DNA from: Streptomyces sclerotialus
Lineage (GTDB): Bacteria; Actinomycetota; Actinomycetes; Streptomycetales; Streptomycetaceae
Length of the DNA: 64,000 nucleotides
NCBI RefSeq assembly: GCF_040907265.1
Contig: NZ_JBFOHP010000002.1
Span: 3,496,501 to 3,560,500 of the forward strand
Direction: 5' to 3'
A program made the translations under genes and the position numbers. The notes below the pieces were generated by a model, which saw only the letters and a program-made list of their open reading frames with translations, made no database searches and was not told the DNA's origin. Shown here piece by piece: positions 40,189 through 48,847 of this stretch (positions are counted from its first letter, which is position 1; each line of letters starts with the position of its first letter).

Positions 40189-40827
40189 TCACGTGAAGCG
40201 GAAGGTGGAGGTGATGGCGTCGAACATGTCGAAGAACGAGTCCGCCAGGTCCAGCACCTGGCTGCTGCCGGACACCAGTGCCACCGTGCCGTGCTGGTCG
40301 GGGACGGGGATGAAGGTCTGCATCAGCACCGCCCGTACGGTGCGCTCGTCACCGGGGACGGCGATGTCCTCGATCCCGTAGGTCCGCGCCACGGTGCCCA
40401 CCTGCGGGATCTCGACGGTCGTGACCTCGCGCCAGGCATCGCCGTCGCGTTTCGCCTGCCGGGGGCTGATCTGCTGGGCGATGAGCTGGGGATCGGTGGG
40501 CAGGATCTCGCCGTCGTCGGTCTGAGCGCCGATGACCGACACGGTCACCGAAGCGGTGACGGGCGCCTCGCCGCCGAAGGACTGCGCCATGCAGCCGCAG
40601 TACAACGCGCCGGACTGCCAGGCGTCGCGGGCGGCCTTCTGGAGGAACGAGGTGAAGGCGTCTCGATGCCCGGCCAACTCCGGGTACTGCCGTACGCGTT
40701 CGTTGACCAGCTGGCGGATGTTGTCGTCACGCGAGGCGGGTCGGATGTCGAACTCCCACCACGACTTCGGCACCTTGATATGAAATCCGCTGCGCTCGAC
40801 GGTCTGTGCTTCGCTTGTACGGCTCAC
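40189..40827 (-). CDS. Hypothetical companion protein of the RHS toxin module
   Basis: The 212-residue protein has no signal peptide, membrane segment or domain that I recognise. Its N-terminus has FHIKVPKSWWEFDI and the C-terminal part is beta-rich (TVALVSGSSQVLDLADSFFDMFDAITSTF). Similar proteins frequently lie between a WXG100-like gene and an RHS toxin in Streptomyces, which suggests a chaperone or secretion-adaptor role (inference). Start: GTG at 40827 after a strong GGGGAGGGGAGTG site. It diverges from the small WXG-like gene. Confidence 0.6.
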   Translation of the reverse strand: MSRTSEAQTVERSGFHIKVPKSWWEFDIRPASRDDNIRQLVNERVRQYPELAGHRDAFTSFLQKAARDAWQSGALYCGCMAQSFGGEAPVTASVTVSVIGAQTDDGEILPTDPQLIAQQISPRQAKRDGDAWREVTTVEIPQVGTVARTYGIEDIAVPGDERTVRAVLMQTFIPVPDQHGTVALVSGSSQVLDLADSFFDMFDAITSTFRFT

Positions 40828-40979
40828 CGTTCACTCCCCTCCCCTGGCCCGATCTTGTCGCCGGGGCGGTCGCCCACCTTACGGCCGGGCTGGACCGCGG
40901 TGGTGGGGTGGTGGGTGCATGCGCATACGCTGGCTGCTCACGTGACCTGGTGATGGCGTTGCTACAGGGGAGGTTCCGG

Positions 40980-41285
40980 GTGAGCGGTGACGAGGGGCGG
41001 CTGGCGATACCGCTGAGCGAGCTCGAAGGCTTCGGGAGCCGGCTGCGGTCCATCAAGGGCCGGATGAACGGCACCAAGAAGATGTTCGAGAACTACGCGG
41101 ACGACATCGGCGACGACGGCGTCGTGGAGAAGATGGAGAGCTTCGAGTCGAACTGGGAGGACGGGCGCGGCGACATCGACAAGCAGCTGTCCGGACTGGC
41201 GGACATGGCCGACACGGTGTACCGCGAAGCGATCAAGGCCGACCTGGACCTCGCGAAGCAACTGGAGAAAGGGACCAAGGGGTGA
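40980..41285 (+). CDS. WXG100-like small helical protein
   Basis: The 101-residue protein is almost entirely helical with a W-x-x-G turn (ESFESNWEDGRGDIDKQL) between two helices, similar in size and layout to WXG100/ESAT-6 proteins, although the exact WXG is W-E-D-G. Start: GTG at 40980 with GGGGAGG six bases upstream. It lies in front of the RHS module and may be a secreted partner or chaperone of it. The gene diverges from the companion gene across 152 bases. Confidence 0.65.
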   Translation: MSGDEGRLAIPLSELEGFGSRLRSIKGRMNGTKKMFENYADDIGDDGVVEKMESFESNWEDGRGDIDKQLSGLADMADTVYREAIKADLDLAKQLEKGTKG

Positions 41286-41465
41286 TCTTCCCGAATCCGA
41301 CGCGGACGCGCTTCGGGAGAGGAGACCGGGCGCTCCGTCCGCGACCAGGACGAGGCAGGCTGTTCCTCCGTGCCGGTGATGTGCCCTTTTTCACGGCGCA
41401 TTGATTGCACCGCTGGACGGGCACCGTTCCCTGCGCCCCACGCGCGACAACTAAGAAGTTGATAG

Positions 41466-41547
41466 TGCCCGGAGCCGGACTTGAACCGGCACGGCCCGAA
41501 GGCCAGCGAGGTTTAAGCTCGCCGTGTCTGCATTCCACCATCCGGGC
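41466..41547 (-). tRNA. bldA: tRNA-Leu(UAA), bldA
   Basis: The reverse complement forms a complete tRNA: acceptor GCCCGGA/TCCGGGC, anticodon stem GCGAG/CTCGC with loop CTTAAAC (anticodon TAA), a variable arm GGCC-TTCG-GGCC and T-stem GCCGG..CCGGC around TTCAAGT. The 3' CCA is not encoded. The UAA-reading leucine tRNA with this variable arm is the Streptomyces bldA gene, which decodes rare TTA codons and so controls development and antibiotic production (established knowledge). It lies between the RHS module and the ABC exporter. Confidence 0.95.
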
Positions 41548-41977
41548 CCGAAAACCCCCCCACGCCGCCACGAAGACGGCACCACGAGCCTAGCCCGCGA
41601 CACCACTCGAACAGCGGCGGGATGGCCTGAGGTTGTCTTATTTTATTGGCAACTGAGGGCGCATCAGCACGTGGTACTCGCCTTCGGCACATGCCCAGGG
41701 CCGAACCGCCCCGCTCACGCACCACCGGCACGGCTCCCCCCGGATTGACGGAAACTCGCTGTCCTCCACCCCGCGTACCGCAGTCTTCCCGTTCCCCCGC
41801 CGCCACGTCAGCGACTCAGGGTCGCCCTCATCCCCAAGGAGGACCCACGGCTTCCCGGGTCCGACCGCAGGCCCCCTGAGAGACCGGAGCACGGGCTGAC
41901 GCCCGGCACGATCCGCTCCCGGACGATGGAATCCGACCGTTCACACGGCCCCTACGTCCCGACAGGAGCACCAACCC
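41548..41977. promoter_or_regulatory. Region upstream of bldA and of the ABC operon
   Basis: These 430 bases hold no convincing gene. On the minus strand, TAGGCT (41587-41592) suits a Streptomyces -10 box about 40 bases before the tRNA; a TGTTCG-like -35 is weak. An AT-rich patch TTGTCTTATTTTATTGG lies at 41633-41649. No attachment site or integrase fragment is visible beside the tRNA. Confidence 0.4.
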
Positions 41978-42760
41978 GTGACCACCACCCACTCCGGCGT
42001 TCCCACCGCCACCCGCGCCACCGCGGTGGCCGCTCGCGCCACGGATCTCACCAAGGTCTACGGACAGGGCGAGACCCAGGTGGTCGCCCTGGACGGCGTG
42101 AGCGTCGAGTTCCGGCAGGCCGAGTTCACCGCGATCATGGGCCCCTCGGGCTCCGGCAAGTCCACGCTGATGCACTGCATGGCCGGCCTGGACACCGTCT
42201 CCCGCGGTTCGGCGCGGATCGGCGACACCGAGCTGACCGGCCTGAAGGACAAGAAGCTCACCCAGCTCCGCCGGGACAAGATCGGCTTCATCTTCCAGGC
42301 GTTCAACCTGCTGCCCACGCTCAGCGCGCTGGAGAACATCACGCTGCCGATGGACATCGCGGGCCGCAAGCCCGACAAGCAGTGGCTGGACCGGGTCGTG
42401 GAGACCGTCGGCCTCTCCGGGCGGCTCAAGCACCGCCCGAGCGAGCTCTCCGGCGGCCAGCAGCAGCGCGTGGCGGTGGCCCGCGCGCTGGCCTCCAAGC
42501 CCGAGATCATCTTCGCGGACGAGCCCACCGGCAATCTCGACTCGCGCTCCGGCGCCGAGGTCCTGGGCTTCCTGCGGAACTCCGTGCGTGAGCTCGGCCA
42601 GACCGTGGTGATGGTCACCCACGACCCGGTGGCCGCCTCGTACGCGGACCGCGTGGTCTTCCTGGCCGACGGCCGGATAGTCGACGACATGACCGCCCCT
42701 ACCGCCGAGAAGGTGCTGGAGCGCATGAAGGGCTTCGACGCCAAGGGCCGTACGAGCTGA
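41978..42760 (+). CDS. ABC transporter ATP-binding protein (LolD/MacB-type)
   Basis: The 260 residues have Walker A GPSGSGKST, Q-loop FQAFNLLPTLSA, signature LSGGQQQRVAVARAL, Walker B IIFADEPTGNLD and an H-loop VTHD. It is of the LolD/MacB subfamily, which powers FtsX-type membrane proteins rather than classical importers. Start: GTG at 41978 with AGGAG upstream. The permease gene follows after 66 bases, forming a two-gene exporter operon. Confidence 0.92.
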   Translation: MTTTHSGVPTATRATAVAARATDLTKVYGQGETQVVALDGVSVEFRQAEFTAIMGPSGSGKSTLMHCMAGLDTVSRGSARIGDTELTGLKDKKLTQLRRDKIGFIFQAFNLLPTLSALENITLPMDIAGRKPDKQWLDRVVETVGLSGRLKHRPSELSGGQQQRVAVARALASKPEIIFADEPTGNLDSRSGAEVLGFLRNSVRELGQTVVMVTHDPVAASYADRVVFLADGRIVDDMTAPTAEKVLERMKGFDAKGRTS

Positions 42761-42826
42761 TCAGCGCGTACGTGTCCCGCCCAGCCGCCCCGCCCTCCGG
42801 ACCTCACCTTCAGGACTGACCCACTC

Positions 42827-45364
42827 ATGTTCCGTACCGCCTTGCGCAACGTCCTCGCGCACAAGGCCCGGTTGCTGATGACCGCGCTCGCCGTGCTGCT
42901 CGGCGTCGCCTTCGTCTCCGGCACCCTGGTCTTCACCTCGACCGTCTCCGACGCCTTCCAGCACTCCTCGCAGAAGGGCTTCGACGACGTCGACGTCGCC
43001 GTCGAGCCCGACCGGGCCCCCGGCCCCGCCGACAAGCCCGGCACGGCCGACCGGCTGAGCCAGGACCTCCTGGACAAGGCCGCCGCCGTGCCCGGCGCCG
43101 CGCGCGCCACCGGTGACGTCACCGGCTTCGCCGCCGTCGCCGGCAAGGACGGCAAGCTCCTCGGCAACGGCTTCAGCAGCCAGGGCCGCAACTACTACCC
43201 GGGCAAGGACGGCCAGGACAGCCGCTACCCGATGCGCGACGGCCTGGCGCCGCGGAAGGCGGGCGAGATCGCGCTGGACGCGAAGACCGCCGACCGGGCC
43301 GGCTTCCATGTCGGCGACACCGTACGGCTCTCCGTCGACGGCCCCGTCCGCAAGGAGAAGCTCACCGGCATCTTCACCACCGACGACGGCAACGCCGCGG
43401 CCGGTGGCAGCCTCACCCTCTTCGACACCGCCACCGCGCAGAAGCTGTACGCCGCGCCCGGCCAGTTCGACCAGATCTACGTGAAGGCCGCGCCCGGCAC
43501 GTCCCAGGCGCAGCTGAAGGACCGCATCGACGCCATCCTCCCCGCGCACACCGCCAGGACCACGACCGGCAAGGAACTCGCCGACGACCAGGCGAAGATG
43601 ATCGCCGACAGCATGAGCTCCATGAAGACCGGCATGCTGGTCTTCGCCGGGATCGCGCTCTTCGTCGGCATCTTCCTCATCGCCAACACCTTCACCATGC
43701 TGGTCGCCCAGCGCACCAAGGAACTGGCGCTGCTGCGCGCGGTCGGCGCGAGCCGCCGCCAGGTGACCCGCTCGGTCCTCATCGAGGCGTTCCTGGTCGG
43801 CACGGTCGCCGCGGTCGCGGGCCTCGCCGCCGGTGTCGGCATCGGTGCCGCGCTGCGCTCCCTGATGGGCGCCACCGGCGAGAGCATGCCCGACGGCCCG
43901 CTGGTCGTCTCCCCCGGCACCGTCCTGGTGTCCCTCGTCGTCGGCATCTTCGTGACCATGCTGGCCGCCTGGCTGCCCGGCCGCCGCGCCGCGAAGATCC
44001 CGCCGGTGGCCGCCATGAACAGCGTGCACGCCACCGCCACCACCAAGTCCCTGGTGCTGCGGAACACCATCGGCACGCTCGTCGCCGCGGCCGGCGCGGC
44101 CCTCGTCGTCGTGGCCACCGGCATGGGCGAGAGCGGCAAGGCTCCCATGGGCGGCGGCGCCGCGCTGCTGCTGATCGGCGTCTTCATCCTGACGCCGCTG
44201 CTGTCCCGCCCGCTGATCGCCGCGGCAGCCCCGGTCCTGCGCGCCTTCGGCATCTCCGGCAAGCTGGCCCGGCAGAACGCGGTACGCAACCCGCGCCGCA
44301 CCGCCACCACGGCCTCCGCGCTGATGATCGGCCTCACCCTGATCACCGGCCTGACCGTGATCGCGGGCAGCGTCCAGAAGGGCATCGACAAGATGGCCAC
44401 CGACTCGCTGAAGGCGGACTACGTCGTCAGCATGGTCAACCACGGCCCGCTCTCCCCCGACGTGGCCGCCGAGCTCGCCGACGACCCGAAGGTCACGGCG
44501 TCCAGCCCGCTGCGCGACGCCCCCGTCCGCATCGACGGCGACTTCGCTTCCCTCACCGGCGTCAACGGCAAGGCCATCGGCGAGCTGACCCAGCTGGACT
44601 TCGAGGAAGGCTCCCTCGCCGGGTTCGGCGGCGGCAAGGCCGTCGTCGACAGCGACACGGCGAAGGAGCACGGCTGGCACACCGGCTCGACGTTCACCAC
44701 GACGTACGAGGACGGCGAGCGCGGCCGGCTCACGGTCGCCGGGGTCTACGAGGGCACCGACGTGATCCGCGGGATCATGCTCGACATGGCGACGCTCGCC
44801 CCGCACCAGAACGCGGCGACCGACAGGCAGGTCCTGGTCAAGACGGCGGGCGGCCCGTCCGAGGCCACCCAGGACGCGCTGGCCAGGACGCTCGGGAACA
44901 ACCCGGCCGTCGCGGTGCAGGACAAGCAGGACGTCTCCGACGGCATCGCCCAGCAGATCAACCTGATGCTGAACGTCCTGTACGGCCTGCTCGCCATGGC
45001 GGTGATCGTCGCGGTGCTCGGCGTGGTCAACACCCTCGCGATGTCGGTGTTCGAACGCTCCCAGGAGATCGGCATGCTGCGCGCGATCGGCCTGGACCGG
45101 CGCGGCATCAAGCGGATGGTCCGCCTGGAGTCCCTGGTCATCTCGCTCTTCGGCGGGGTGCTGGGCATCGGCCTCGGCGTCTTCTTCGGCTGGGCCGGCG
45201 GCAAGCTCGTCGCGGACAGCCTGGGCACGTACGAGATGGTGCTGCCCTGGGGCCGGATGGGGCTCTTCCTGGCGATGGCCGCGCTGGTCGGCGTACTGGC
45301 CGCGCTCTGGCCGGCCCGCCGCGCCGCCCGGCTGAACATGCTGGCCGCGATCAAGGCGGAGTGA
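42827..45364 (+). CDS. ABC transporter permease, FtsX/MacB family
   Basis: The 845-residue membrane protein has two tandem FtsX modules: a signal-anchor segment and extracytoplasmic MacB-like domain, three membrane segments around 260-390, then a second set after about residue 420 with segments near 490 and three at the end (RSQEIGMLRAIGLDRRGIKRMVRLESLVIS between segments, typical of FtsX proteins). Together with the upstream ATPase it forms a mechanotransmission-type exporter of lipoproteins, peptides or antibiotics; the substrate is unknown. Start: ATG at 42827. Confidence 0.9.
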   Translation: MFRTALRNVLAHKARLLMTALAVLLGVAFVSGTLVFTSTVSDAFQHSSQKGFDDVDVAVEPDRAPGPADKPGTADRLSQDLLDKAAAVPGAARATGDVTGFAAVAGKDGKLLGNGFSSQGRNYYPGKDGQDSRYPMRDGLAPRKAGEIALDAKTADRAGFHVGDTVRLSVDGPVRKEKLTGIFTTDDGNAAAGGSLTLFDTATAQKLYAAPGQFDQIYVKAAPGTSQAQLKDRIDAILPAHTARTTTGKELADDQAKMIADSMSSMKTGMLVFAGIALFVGIFLIANTFTMLVAQRTKELALLRAVGASRRQVTRSVLIEAFLVGTVAAVAGLAAGVGIGAALRSLMGATGESMPDGPLVVSPGTVLVSLVVGIFVTMLAAWLPGRRAAKIPPVAAMNSVHATATTKSLVLRNTIGTLVAAAGAALVVVATGMGESGKAPMGGGAALLLIGVFILTPLLSRPLIAAAAPVLRAFGISGKLARQNAVRNPRRTATTASALMIGLTLITGLTVIAGSVQKGIDKMATDSLKADYVVSMVNHGPLSPDVAAELADDPKVTASSPLRDAPVRIDGDFASLTGVNGKAIGELTQLDFEEGSLAGFGGGKAVVDSDTAKEHGWHTGSTFTTTYEDGERGRLTVAGVYEGTDVIRGIMLDMATLAPHQNAATDRQVLVKTAGGPSEATQDALARTLGNNPAVAVQDKQDVSDGIAQQINLMLNVLYGLLAMAVIVAVLGVVNTLAMSVFERSQEIGMLRAIGLDRRGIKRMVRLESLVISLFGGVLGIGLGVFFGWAGGKLVADSLGTYEMVLPWGRMGLFLAMAALVGVLAALWPARRAARLNMLAAIKAE

Positions 45365-45377
45365 GCCCGCGCGCCTG

Positions 45378-45424
45378 AGCACGACGGGAGCCCCGGTCCG
45401 GTGGACCGGGGCTCCCGTCGTGCT
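45378..45424. terminator. 22-bp perfect hairpin, bidirectional terminator
   Basis: The arms at 45378-45399 and 45403-45424 are exact complements separated by three bases. They end the ABC operon and the convergent cyclopropane synthase gene. Confidence 0.85.
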
Positions 45425-45438
45425 GCTGTCCGGGCGTC

Positions 45439-46752
45439 TCAGCCGCGCCACTCCCGGGCCCGCAGCGGCATGCCGGAGGCCCCGCTCTCCGGCGTACGGA
45501 CCGCGAGGACCTGGTTGACGCCGATGCGGTTGCGCTCGAAGGACAGCGCCGAGGCGGCCATGTAGAGCCGCCAGACGCGGGCCCGGCCCGGCGTCGTCAG
45601 GCGTACGGCGCGGTCCCAGTGGCGCTCCAGGTTGGCCACCCACTGGCGCAGCGTCAGCGCGTAGTGCTCGCGGATGGCCTCCACGTCGCGCACCTCGAAG
45701 CCGGCGTCCTCCAGCGCCCCGACAGTCTGCCCGACCGGGGCGAGCTCGCCGTCGGGGAAGACGTAGCGGTCGATGAACTCGTCGACGTGGTAGCTGTCCT
45801 CGTCGGCGAGCGGGCGGCGGGCGATCTGGTGGTTGAGCAGCCGGCCGCCCGGCTCGAGGAGGCCGTACAGGTCGGCGGCGTACTCGGCGTACCGGGCCCG
45901 GCCGACGTGCTCGGCCATGCCGATGGAGGAGATCGCGTCGTACGGGCCGTCCTTGACCAGGCGGTAGTCCTGCACCCGGATCTCGATGCGGTCCGTGAGC
46001 CCGGCCTCGGCGACGCGCTTGCGGGCGTACGCGGCCTGTTCCTCGGAGAGGGTGACGCCGACCGCGCTCACGCCGTAGTGCTGGGCAGCGTGCAGCACCA
46101 TCGAGCCCCAGCCGCAGCCCACGTCCAGCAGCCGCTCGCCCTCCTTGAGGTCCAGCTTGCGGCAGATGAGGTCGAGCTTGTCGCGCTGCGCCTCCTCCAG
46201 GGTCGCGTCCGGCTTCTCCCAGTAGGCGCAGGAGTAGACCATGGAGGGGCCGAGGACCAGCTCGTAGAAGTCGTTGCCGACGTCGTAGTGGTGGCTGATG
46301 GCCTGCTTGTCACGGCGCAGGGTGTGCAGCGGGCCGTGGGTTTTGGGGGCCTCTTCGGCGGGCGGCCGGGGCGGCAGCGGGGCACCGGCGAGCGAGAGCA
46401 GTTCACGGGCCGCGCTGCGGATCTCGGGGCGGGCGAGGGCGCGCAGGACGGCGGCGCGCTGCGGCTTGCCCTGCTCCTCGGGGCCGCGCTCCCAGATCAT
46501 CTCGGCGAGGCCGTCCAGCGCGGTGTAGAGGTCGCCGTCGACATCGAGGTCACCGGCCACCCAGGCGCGGGCCAGGCCCAGTTCGCCGGGCTTGAAGAGC
46601 AGGTGGCGCAGGGCGCGTCGGTTGCGGAAGACGAGGACCGGGGCTCCCGGGGGACCGGACTCGCTGCGGTCCCAGGCCCGGATGCGTACCGGGAGCGGGG
46701 CGCCCAGTACCTCCTCAGCGAGCTTGGTGAGCCGTCCAGCGGCGTCGGCCAT
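45439..46752 (-). CDS. Cyclopropane-fatty-acyl-phospholipid synthase-like methyltransferase
   Basis: The 437 residues have an N-terminal extension of about 130, then a class I SAM methyltransferase: ISHHYDVGNDFYELVLG, YSCAYWE, LLDVGCGWGSMVLHA, GITL-like GVTLSEEQ and the Cfa-type GLLEPGGRLLNH and H-E-Y sequence. Cfa enzymes add a methylene bridge to membrane phospholipid acyl chains; this subgroup also includes mycolic-acid-type enzymes. Start: ATG at 46752 with GGAGGTG seven bases upstream. Confidence 0.87.
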   Translation of the reverse strand: MADAAGRLTKLAEEVLGAPLPVRIRAWDRSESGPPGAPVLVFRNRRALRHLLFKPGELGLARAWVAGDLDVDGDLYTALDGLAEMIWERGPEEQGKPQRAAVLRALARPEIRSAARELLSLAGAPLPPRPPAEEAPKTHGPLHTLRRDKQAISHHYDVGNDFYELVLGPSMVYSCAYWEKPDATLEEAQRDKLDLICRKLDLKEGERLLDVGCGWGSMVLHAAQHYGVSAVGVTLSEEQAAYARKRVAEAGLTDRIEIRVQDYRLVKDGPYDAISSIGMAEHVGRARYAEYAADLYGLLEPGGRLLNHQIARRPLADEDSYHVDEFIDRYVFPDGELAPVGQTVGALEDAGFEVRDVEAIREHYALTLRQWVANLERHWDRAVRLTTPGRARVWRLYMAASALSFERNRIGVNQVLAVRTPESGASGMPLRAREWRG

Positions 46753-46942
46753 GTCGCACACCTCCGTATCGACGAGTCGGGGCGAGATAGTTTCACCCAC
46801 CACGTAAACGCCTGATGGGGCCCGGGTAGTCCCGTTCGTTCGTAAGGGAACAGCAAAGCCCGGTACCGGCGCCATTGTGAATACGCCGAAGGAGCGGCGC
46901 CCGGGGAACGCTGTACGCACCGGCGTGCGCACCGGTATGCGG

Positions 46943-46992
46943 ACACGCCGAAGGGCGCCTGCCCCACGGATGGCAGGCGCCCTTCGGCGTGT
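46943..46992. terminator. 21-bp perfect hairpin terminator of ndh
   Basis: The arms at 46943-46963 and 46972-46992 are perfect complements with an 8-base loop. It lies 39 bases after the ndh stop on the minus strand and between ndh and the cfa start region. Confidence 0.8.
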
Positions 46993-47030
46993 GCTGCTGC
47001 GTTCCCGACCCGGCGTCAGGAGGAACGCGG

Positions 47031-48425
47031 TCAGCCGGCCTTGGCGGCCGTCTTGTCGTCCTTCTTGTCCTCGGCGGCAGCCGGCTTCGGGGCCGGCTTG
47101 GCGGCCTCGTAGAACTCCTCGCGGGGGTTCTCCATCGCGCCGAGCGAGGTGATGTCGCGCTTCTGGAACACGTTGATCGTCCACTCGGCGATCACCCGGA
47201 CCTTGCGGTTCCAGGTCGGCATCGCCAGACCGTGGTAGCCGCGGTGCATGTACCAGGCGAGACGGCCCTTGAGCTTGATCTTCATCTTGCCCATGACGAT
47301 CATCGCGACGCCCTTGTGCAGGCCGAGACCGGCCACCGCACCCTTGTTGGCGTGCTTGTACTCCTTCTGCGGGAAGCCCCGCATACCGGAGACCACGTTG
47401 TCGCCGAGCACCTTGGCCTGGCGCATCGCGTGCTGGGCGTTCGGCGGGCACCAGGCGTTCTCGTTGCCGTTGGCGCGGCCGACCAGGTCCGGGACCTGGG
47501 CGTTGTCGCCCGCGGCCCAGATGTAGTCGGTGCCCTGCACCTGGAGGGTGGCGGCCGTGTCGACGTGACCGCGCGGGCCGAGCGGGAGCCCGAAGCGCGC
47601 GAGCGCCGGGTTCGGCTTGACGCCGGCCGTCCAGACGATCGTGTTGGCGTCGACCTCGAGGCCGTTGCTGAGCACCACGTGACCGTCGACGCAGGACGGC
47701 ATGGTGGTCTTCAGGTAGACCTCGACCCCGCGGGACTCCAGGTGCTCCTTGCCGTACTTGCCGAGCTCGGGACCGACCTCCGGCAGCACCTTGTCCGCGG
47801 CGTCGACGAGCACGAAGCGCATGTCCTCGCGCTTCACGTTCTTGTAGAACTTGGCCGCGTCGCGCGCCAGGTCCTCGACCTCGCCGATGGTCTCGGCGCC
47901 CGCGAAGCCACCGCCGACGAAGACGAAGGTGAGCGCCTTGCGGCGGATCTCCTCGTCGGTCGTCGACTCGGCCTTGTCGAGCTGCTCGAGCACGTGGTTG
48001 CGCAGGCCGATGGCCTCCTCGACGCCCTTCATGCCGATGCCCTGCTCGGCCAGGCCGGGGGTCGGGAAGGTGCGGGAGACCGCGCCCATGGCGATGACCA
48101 GGTAGTCGAAGGGCAGCTCGTACGCCTCGCCCACGAGCGGGGCGACCGTGGCGACCTTGCGGTCCTGGTCGATGGTGGTGACGCGGCCGGTGAGAATCTC
48201 GGCGCCCGGCACAGCGCGTCGCAGCGGGACGACGACGTTGCGCGGCGAGATGCTGCCGGCGGCGGTCTCGGGGAGGAAGGGCTGGTACGTCATGTACGAG
48301 CGCGGGTCGACGACCGTGACGGTCGCCTCGCCGTACCGCATCTTCTTGAGGATGCGGCGTGCCGCGTACAGGCCTACGTACCCACCGCCTACTACGAGGA
48401 TCCTGGGACGCTCCGTGGTGCTCAT
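47031..48425 (-). CDS. ndh: Type II NADH dehydrogenase
   Basis: The 464-residue flavoprotein has an FAD-binding VVGGGYVGLYAAR near the N-terminus, the NAD-binding FVFVGGGFAGAETIGE, an IWAAGDNA FAD-contact motif and a C-terminal amphipathic region ending in a charged Lys/Ala tail. It transfers electrons from NADH to menaquinone without pumping protons. Start: ATG at 48425. The 422-base upstream region contains a Rex-operator-like sequence about 310 bases away, suggesting redox control. Confidence 0.92.
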   Translation of the reverse strand: MSTTERPRILVVGGGYVGLYAARRILKKMRYGEATVTVVDPRSYMTYQPFLPETAAGSISPRNVVVPLRRAVPGAEILTGRVTTIDQDRKVATVAPLVGEAYELPFDYLVIAMGAVSRTFPTPGLAEQGIGMKGVEEAIGLRNHVLEQLDKAESTTDEEIRRKALTFVFVGGGFAGAETIGEVEDLARDAAKFYKNVKREDMRFVLVDAADKVLPEVGPELGKYGKEHLESRGVEVYLKTTMPSCVDGHVVLSNGLEVDANTIVWTAGVKPNPALARFGLPLGPRGHVDTAATLQVQGTDYIWAAGDNAQVPDLVGRANGNENAWCPPNAQHAMRQAKVLGDNVVSGMRGFPQKEYKHANKGAVAGLGLHKGVAMIVMGKMKIKLKGRLAWYMHRGYHGLAMPTWNRKVRVIAEWTINVFQKRDITSLGAMENPREEFYEAAKPAPKPAAAEDKKDDKTAAKAG

Positions 48426-48847
48426 GTCATCGAGTATCCACCCCCACTTGGGGGGTGGCTCGTGAGGGCCTTCACAAGCACCGGACAGGGGTCTGCTACA
48501 CTCCGCGCCTTCGTGATCGACGCCATAGCTCCGCGGGGGAACCACGGTGCCCGGCCGAGCGTTGCACACCCCTCCTCATCAGGGCTGGAGCCCCTTCGTG
48601 AGGCTGGACCACGCACCGCATAAGCGAGTCTTTAAGCCCGCCGAAACCGCACATTCCCCGGTGCGCGGCCACATGTGAGCCCCGAAGGGGCGAGTGGCGG
48701 GCGACTTGTTGCCCCATCGGGCGCTTTTTTCATGTGAAGAGTTTCACGAACTTTTTCGCCGACACGACGCGAAGGGGCCCCGGAACGCGTCCTCCGCACG
48801 CTCCGAGGCCCGTTTCAAGCCCCCTCAGAACCCGCTCAGCGGGCCTC
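48426..48847. promoter_or_regulatory. ndh upstream region with candidate Rex operator
   Basis: This 422-base gap has no gene that I can support. TGTGAA-GAGT-TTCACG at 48733-48748 matches the Rex consensus TGTGAAnnnnTTCACA at 11 of 12 half-site bases. It lies in an AT-rich patch that would suit a promoter, leaving a leader of roughly 300 bases before ndh. From memory, S. coelicolor ndh is among the Rex targets. Confidence 0.55.

Noticed and set aside
41300..41980. Integrated element at the tRNA gene
   Set aside because: No integrase, duplicated tRNA end or element genes are visible.
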